Positions 33,414 through 37,213 of a DNA stretch of 37,213 nt are shown here, piece after piece. The notes under the pieces were generated by a model, which worked only from the letters and a program-made list of their open reading frames with translations, was not told the origin of the DNA and did no database searches. The position numbers and the translations under genes are program-made. The stretch's first letter is position 1. Each line of letters opens with the position of its first letter. Origin of the DNA: Phaeodactylibacter sp. (GTDB lineage: Bacteria; Bacteroidota; Bacteroidia; Chitinophagales; Saprospiraceae); contig JAGFJD010000048.1 of NCBI GenBank assembly GCA_024102975.1, positions 1 to 37,213 on the forward strand, given 5' to 3'.

Positions 33414-33609
33414 CACACTGCCGGACATTTGCCGGGGCGTGTAAAAGTGAATCCACCTGCGCTGGAGCTTCGGTGGACGAAGAGTGTGTAAAGGTGTAAA
33501 AGAACGCGGGCCCCAAGCCATTTACACGTTTATACTTTCTTTGTCCACCGAAGCCTTGCGAAGGTGGATACACATTTATACAAATGGGGCCAAAATGTCC
33601 AGTAGTATG
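33414..33609. mobile_element. MITE copy C: 196 bp, shared TIRs but unrelated palindromic interior
   Basis: The left end CACACTGCCGGACATTT (33414-33430) and right end (33592-33609; minus-strand CATACTACTGGACATTTT) match the ends of the elements at 16275 and 28660. The direct repeat GACAGGATT flanks it exactly (33405-33413 and 33610-33618). The interior is two inverted copies of about 85 bp facing each other, each carrying TCCACC ... CTTCGGTGGAC and GTGTAAA words. The hairpin core GTCCACCGAAGC...GCGAAGGTGGA resembles the free hairpin at 35970-36002. It is not coding. Confidence 0.85.
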
Positions 33610-33764
33610 GACAGGATTAACAGGATTAACAAGCTTCACCGGGCGCGACGCTTTGGGTGGAGAGCAGGATGGCCCCTGTGAAATAGCCGGATTTGTTTAA
33701 AAAACTGTGTCCGCCCGCATTGCACAAAACCTATCGCAGCGCAGTTTAGAATCTATAATTCCTT

Positions 33765-34523
33765 ATGCGAAAAAATAAAAAAACGGGTTCACTGGAAAAG
33801 GGCACGTTCGAAATCAACGGGCAGCCGGTGCCGGTAAAGATTTACCGGGAGCAGCGGTACAACGTGCGCGCCAGCATCGGCAAGAAGGCGGCTATCCTGC
33901 GCCTGCCCCTGGGCATGAGCGCCGCCGAGCAGCGCGAGCGGCTGGACTGGTTCCGGCAGTGGCTGTCCAGGACCCTGAAGCGCAATGAGAACGTCGCCGC
34001 CCATTTCGATACGAAAACCTATCAGGACGGCGACACCCTGCAGGTGGGCAGCCGTACCTATCGCCTGCGCATCCGCTACGAGGACCGGGAGACGCACAGC
34101 GGGAGGCTGGGCAAAGATAAAACCATCAGCCTGAAGCTGAGCCGGCACGACCAGGGCGACAGCCTGAACCGCAACCTGCAGCACCTGCTGAGCCGCATTG
34201 TCGCCCAGGATTTCCTGCCCGAGATCACCCGCCGCGTCCACTACCTCAACGACCAGCATTTCCAGCGTCCGATCGGGGCCGTCCGCCTCAAATACAACTT
34301 CACCAACTGGGGCAGTTGTTCAGCCAGGAAGAACATCAACCTGTCCACCCGCCTGCTGTTCGCCCCGGACGACGTCATCGACTACGTGATCATCCACGAA
34401 CTGGCGCACCTCGCCGAGCTGAACCACTCGCCCCGCTTCTGGCGGCTGGTCCGGGAAGCCATGCCGGATTATGCGGAAAAAGAGAAGTGGCTGAAGGAAC
34501 ACGGAGGAAAGCTGGGGTTTTAG
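33765..34523 (+). CDS. YgjP-like metal-dependent peptidase (DUF45 / WrpA-type)
   Basis: The 252-residue cytosolic protein belongs to the YgjP-like zincin family. The family signature is near the C-terminus: VIIHELAHLAELNHSPRFW (about residues 207-225), with HExxH and a third His in NHSPRFW, preceded by the NWGSCSARKNINLS motif (about 180-193). The N-terminal half (GTFEINGQPVPVKIYREQRYNVRASIG) is the usual beta-rich lead-in. The substrate of the family is not known with certainty. It lies alone downstream of MITE copy C. The ATG at 33765 is preceded by AT-rich DNA and gives the usual family length. Homologues are often linked to restriction-modification genes, but none is visible here. Confidence 0.9.
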   Translation: MRKNKKTGSLEKGTFEINGQPVPVKIYREQRYNVRASIGKKAAILRLPLGMSAAEQRERLDWFRQWLSRTLKRNENVAAHFDTKTYQDGDTLQVGSRTYRLRIRYEDRETHSGRLGKDKTISLKLSRHDQGDSLNRNLQHLLSRIVAQDFLPEITRRVHYLNDQHFQRPIGAVRLKYNFTNWGSCSARKNINLSTRLLFAPDDVIDYVIIHELAHLAELNHSPRFWRLVREAMPDYAEKEKWLKEHGGKLGF

Positions 34524-34573
34524 ATTTGAAGGCATATAGCCTCCCCCTACATAGCAGAGAAGTAACGCGGCAA

Positions 34574-35869
34574 TCACACATCCTCAACCTTAACCAGCAA
34601 CCCCGCCTCCACCAGCAGCCCGCTCACCTCCTGAATCAGCCCGAACGGATAACCGGACCGCTCCGCAATATCGAGCAGGCTGTGGTTCCCATCCGATAAA
34701 TTCAGCACCCAGAGCAGGGCCAGTTGCCGGGCCTTGGCGTCGCTGGCGCCGCCGATGGCGCCGTACAGGCCGCGCTTTCCCAGCTGCGGCTCGCACCTGG
34801 GGTTCAGGTTGCGGTAAACGGCATTGCCTTCCAGCACCTGGGTTATTTTCCGGTAGACGTCGAATGATTCGCCGAGGCATTCCGGCCGGATGAAGCTGAG
34901 GTTATCGGCCGAAGTATGGTATTCCGGAAAAGAACCGAAGGGCGAACGGGTGAGGCTGCCAACGGGAAGGTTGAACCCGGGGGAGCAGAACTGCCGTTCA
35001 TCGTAGCCATAGGGCGTGAAATCTACGGCCTGGCAGGCCACTCCCTGGTGTTTCAGCACATGTTCAGCGGCCCGGTCAATCCAGGCGTTGCCCTGCCGGC
35101 TGCGCTTGTAGGTAAAACCGCCCGGGTCGCCCAGCAGCGAGGCCACCAGGCCGTGCCGGATAAGACGGGTTTTTTCTTCGTTCCGGGCCAGCCAGCAGAT
35201 GGCGCCGATGGTGCCGGGTATAAATAAAAAACGATAGGAGTAGCGCCGGGCTGCCTTCTGCAGCTCCAGTGCCAGGAAGGTAAGCAGGCTGATGCCCGAA
35301 AGGTTGTCGTTGGCCAGGGAAGGATGGCAGATATGGGCGGAGAACAGGACTTCCGCTTCGGTTTCGCCGGGAAGGTAGTATTCGCCGTAGGCCAGCGACC
35401 CCGCTTCCAGGCTCGAATCGATAAACACCTCGTATTCCCCTTCGGGCAGGCTTTCCAACTGACGGTGGGGAAGGCAGAACCCCCAGTTCTCCTGATAATA
35501 AGAGGTGCGGTAGGGGATCACCTCCGGCTGTTCGGGCAGGCTGTACAGGTGGGCTTTCAGTTCGGAAAGGCTCAGGCGCCGGCGCACCGGCAGGCTGTAG
35601 CCCAGCAGGTGGAGGTTGTTCTCCTGAAAGTCGACGACCTTTTTGCCGTCCGGGCCTTTTATCCAGGCCTGGCGGACGTTCCACTCGCGGGGCACTTCCC
35701 AGTCAAAGACAGGAGTTCCGGAAGGCACTTCGCGTACCTCCAGGGGAAGGTATTCCCGGAGGATGCGCAGGCTCCGGCGAACGCCTTCTCCCGTGATGCT
35801 CCTGCAGATCGGGAAAAGGCGTTCGGCCAAAGCGTGCATGTCTATTCCAACGGTAGTGATGCCGTTCAT
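34574..35869 (-). CDS. DUF4910-type aminopeptidase-like zinc protein with winged-helix tail
   Basis: The 432-residue cytosolic protein starts at MNGITTVGIDMHAL (35869); another in-frame ATG at 35839 is possible. The N-terminus (LAERLFPICRSITGEGVRRSL) and the core HICHPSLANDNLSGI, with likely His and Asp metal ligands, match the DUF4910/DUF2172 M28-like family. The interior QAWIKGPDGKKVVDFQENNLHLL segment is the DUF2172-type insert. The last 70 residues (LLDIAERSGYPFGLIQEV ... GLLVKVEDV) resemble a winged-helix domain. Such proteins are frequent in polysaccharide or glycan clusters, but no glycan genes are adjacent here. Reaction unknown. It converges with the YgjP-like gene, only 50 bp apart. 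Confidence 0.88.
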   Translation of the reverse strand: MNGITTVGIDMHALAERLFPICRSITGEGVRRSLRILREYLPLEVREVPSGTPVFDWEVPREWNVRQAWIKGPDGKKVVDFQENNLHLLGYSLPVRRRLSLSELKAHLYSLPEQPEVIPYRTSYYQENWGFCLPHRQLESLPEGEYEVFIDSSLEAGSLAYGEYYLPGETEAEVLFSAHICHPSLANDNLSGISLLTFLALELQKAARRYSYRFLFIPGTIGAICWLARNEEKTRLIRHGLVASLLGDPGGFTYKRSRQGNAWIDRAAEHVLKHQGVACQAVDFTPYGYDERQFCSPGFNLPVGSLTRSPFGSFPEYHTSADNLSFIRPECLGESFDVYRKITQVLEGNAVYRNLNPRCEPQLGKRGLYGAIGGASDAKARQLALLWVLNLSDGNHSLLDIAERSGYPFGLIQEVSGLLVEAGLLVKVEDV

Positions 35870-35969
35870 TCGTTCTCGGGGGTTTCGGCATGAGGCCGGC
35901 CAGTTCATCCGCCGGCAAGATTACAATTTAGCCATTTTATCCGGCTCCGCAGAGACGAACAGCCATTTT

Positions 35970-36002
35970 TTGTCCGCCGAAGCTTCATGCGAAGGCGGAC
36001 AA
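35970..36002. repeat. TCCGCCGAAGC...GCGAAGGCGGA dispersed hairpin
   Basis: TTGTCCGCC (35970-35978) pairs with GGCGGACAA (35994-36002), a perfect 9-bp stem. The inner GAAGC ... GCGAA is conserved. The same core, with CCACC in place of CCGCC, is found twice in MITE copy C. It lies between the VTC gene 3' end and the DUF4910 gene. Confidence 0.7.
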
Positions 36003-36030
36003 CAATCAGACAATCCCCCTTGTTACGCTC

Positions 36031-36831
36031 CTACCACTCGTGCTCGTTCCAGGTATCCAGCTTCTTTACGCCGATGACGTACTTCGAGTTCTTGCTGAGG
36101 CGGAACGGGAAGTGGTCGGTCAGCCAGCTGGCGTCTCCGTCGTGTTCCGTGTCATATTTGAGTTCTACGACCACCTTGGCGCGCTCCATTTCCTGCCGGA
36201 CAAAGAAGCCGGGCCTCTTGGGAATGTTCATGTAGCTGAGCTGGTCGTCGAGGGTGACGCGGAACCGCTTATCGGCCGAAAGGAAGTACTTGCGGCGATA
36301 CCGGTTGTGCAGGGTAGGCACCAGATACCGGAGCGCTTCCTGGTATTCGGGGCTGAGGTCTGATTCTTCCAGCCACGCCCGGATGTCCTGCTCGGAGAAT
36401 CCACGTTTCAGGACGATGGGCTTCAGCGGCGCATACTTTTTGGTGCCCGCCAGCCCTCGCTTGATCTTGATCTCCAGCACCGGCTTTTTGAGCTGTCCGA
36501 ACTGCTCGCCGTACCAGCGGATGCGGAACTTCTCCCTTTTCATCGACCCGGCGACATTATCCCGGTAATTGCGGAATTCCCGGGTATCGAAGTAGATGTT
36601 GTTGATGTGCCGCGGCGGAAAAGGCACGGTGAACAAAGCCGGATGGGTCTTCACAACGGCCTCCACCTGAGCAATGTCAAACCCTTCGACGACGAACTTG
36701 CGCTCCTTCCTGAAGTCAGAAGCCTTGGTTTCCTGCTTGCTGGGCGCCTTGGCTGCTTCCGGTTTGACTGCTCCGTTAGCCGATGCTTCGGCTGCCGCAT
36801 TGCTCAATGTTTTTTCCTTATTCTGTACCAT
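36031..36831 (-). CDS. VTC-domain polyphosphate polymerase-like protein
   Basis: The 266-residue protein contains a VTC (CYTH/triphosphate-tunnel) domain from about residue 42 to the end. In yeast Vtc4 this domain builds polyphosphate from ATP. The tunnel residues are visible as RKERKFVVEGF, HINNIYFDTREF, REKFRIRWYG, VLEIKIKRG, NRYRRKYFLS and KVVVELKYD, giving the expected rows of Arg, Lys and Glu. The first 40 residues are an Ala/Lys/Glu-rich linker. It lacks membrane helices. The adjacent upstream gene is a likely DUF4956 membrane protein, and this pairing recurs in bacteria and suggests polyphosphate synthesis coupled to membrane or transport. The ATG at 36831 lies in an AT-rich leader containing a 10-nt direct repeat. 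Confidence 0.9.
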   Translation of the reverse strand: MVQNKEKTLSNAAAEASANGAVKPEAAKAPSKQETKASDFRKERKFVVEGFDIAQVEAVVKTHPALFTVPFPPRHINNIYFDTREFRNYRDNVAGSMKREKFRIRWYGEQFGQLKKPVLEIKIKRGLAGTKKYAPLKPIVLKRGFSEQDIRAWLEESDLSPEYQEALRYLVPTLHNRYRRKYFLSADKRFRVTLDDQLSYMNIPKRPGFFVRQEMERAKVVVELKYDTEHDGDASWLTDHFPFRLSKNSKYVIGVKKLDTWNEHEW

Positions 36832-36839
36832 AATAAAGT

Positions 36840-36868
36840 TTCTTTGACAATTCGATAGTTCTTTGACA
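36840..36868. repeat. TTCTTTGACA direct repeat with 19-bp period
   Basis: TTCTTTGACA occurs at 36840-36849 and 36859-36868, 8 bp upstream of the VTC start codon as read on the minus strand. The spacing of about two helical turns could suit a dimeric regulator or act as overlapping -33 TTTG boxes on the plus strand. No plus-strand gene follows, so the role is open. Confidence 0.5.
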
Positions 36869-36944
36869 TTGTCTGCTGGTGGGGGGCAATAGATTCGAAC
36901 AAGAGGGGGTAAAAGGGGGGAGGTAACCGGTTAACACATCAGGA

Positions 36945-37213
36945 TCAGAGGATACCGTTCTGGTCCAGGAAGCTGATCTGAATAGAGTCGTCCAGGCCAT
37001 GGAGGGCCGAGCGGGCCTTGTTCAGGTCGCTGAAGTTGTTGAACTCTGCTACAAAGGCGGCTTCCATGTAATTCTTGTTCTCGTCCAGGCGCTTCATCTC
37101 CAGCTCCTTGCAGTGCGGCATGATGGTCTCCACGATGCGGTCGAGGGAAACGCCGATGGCATTCTCCGCCATGACCGTGAAGTTGAGGCTGCGCTGCGCG
37201 TCGGAAGGCTTGA
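36945..37213 (-). CDS. C-terminal end of a probable DUF4956 membrane protein (partial)
   Basis: Only the last 89 residues are in the window; the gene continues past position 37213. The visible part (SLNFTVMAENAIGVSLDRI to FLDQNGIL) is a soluble alpha/beta domain of the ACT/ferredoxin-like type, with alternating hydrophobic strands and DLNKARSALHGLDDSIQISF. It matches the cytosolic tail I expect of DUF4956 proteins, whose N-terminal part holds membrane helices. The ATG at 37172 is internal. It precedes the VTC gene by 113 bp on the same strand, so the two are probably cotranscribed; family function is unknown. Confidence 0.6.
   Translation of the reverse strand, partial: KPSDAQRSLNFTVMAENAIGVSLDRIVETIMPHCKELEMKRLDENKNYMEAAFVAEFNNFSDLNKARSALHGLDDSIQISFLDQNGIL

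Overview
The window looks like chromosomal DNA from a member of the Bacteroidota, probably Saprospiria (Lewinella or Phaeodactylibacter relatives). The evidence is a secreted peptidase with a type A Por/T9SS sorting domain, a 2378-residue surface protein with a gliding-type (type B) sorting domain and an SprB-like repeat, a perfect TAnnTTTG -7 element before serC, and GC-rich genes separated by repeat-rich spacers. The taxonomic placement is inference. No rRNA, tRNA or CRISPR array was seen.

Layout. 1-2995: a secreted M14 carboxypeptidase followed by a small membrane protein (minus strand). 3370-7407: a plus-strand purine-catabolism group: a fused OHCU decarboxylase/5-hydroxyisourate hydrolase (a one-protein route to allantoin), a DUF6986 CitE/malate-synthase-like protein, and an XdhC-type molybdoenzyme maturation factor. 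7832-14968: a giant modular adhesin-like protein with five ~250-residue modules, three of them near-identical in register. 15088-16182: a DUF6544-like membrane protein. 16470-21300: a minus-strand pair with no signal peptides, a thermolysin-like HETTH metallopeptidase and an 895-residue metallo-beta-lactamase-fold protein split by a large helical insert; this is the best candidate for an undescribed two-gene system. 21455-24103 and 28988-31582: two paralogous secreted M14 peptidases with GATase-like C-terminal domains.

Between those paralogs lies a decayed, mobile-element-rich stretch (24199-27940): an amidohydrolase pseudogene broken by a frameshift and a 206-bp foldback element, an Rpn-type PD-(D/E)XK nuclease, and an AAA ATPase gene interrupted by two adjacent 49-nt hairpins at TA sites. 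After it come a lipoprotein RidA homologue, serC, a YgjP-type metallopeptidase, a DUF4910 aminopeptidase-like protein, and a VTC polyphosphate polymerase next to the C-terminus of a probable DUF4956 membrane protein.

The clearest new observation is a family of small non-autonomous elements at 16275-16420, 28660-28786 and 33414-33609. All three share an 18-nt terminal inverted repeat (CAYACYRYYRGACAWWWK) and each is flanked by its own perfect 9-bp direct repeat (CTACCCAAC, CCCCGGGAT, GACAGGATT). These are target-site duplications visible directly in the sequence. Their interiors differ, which suggests one unseen transposase mobilises unrelated cargo.
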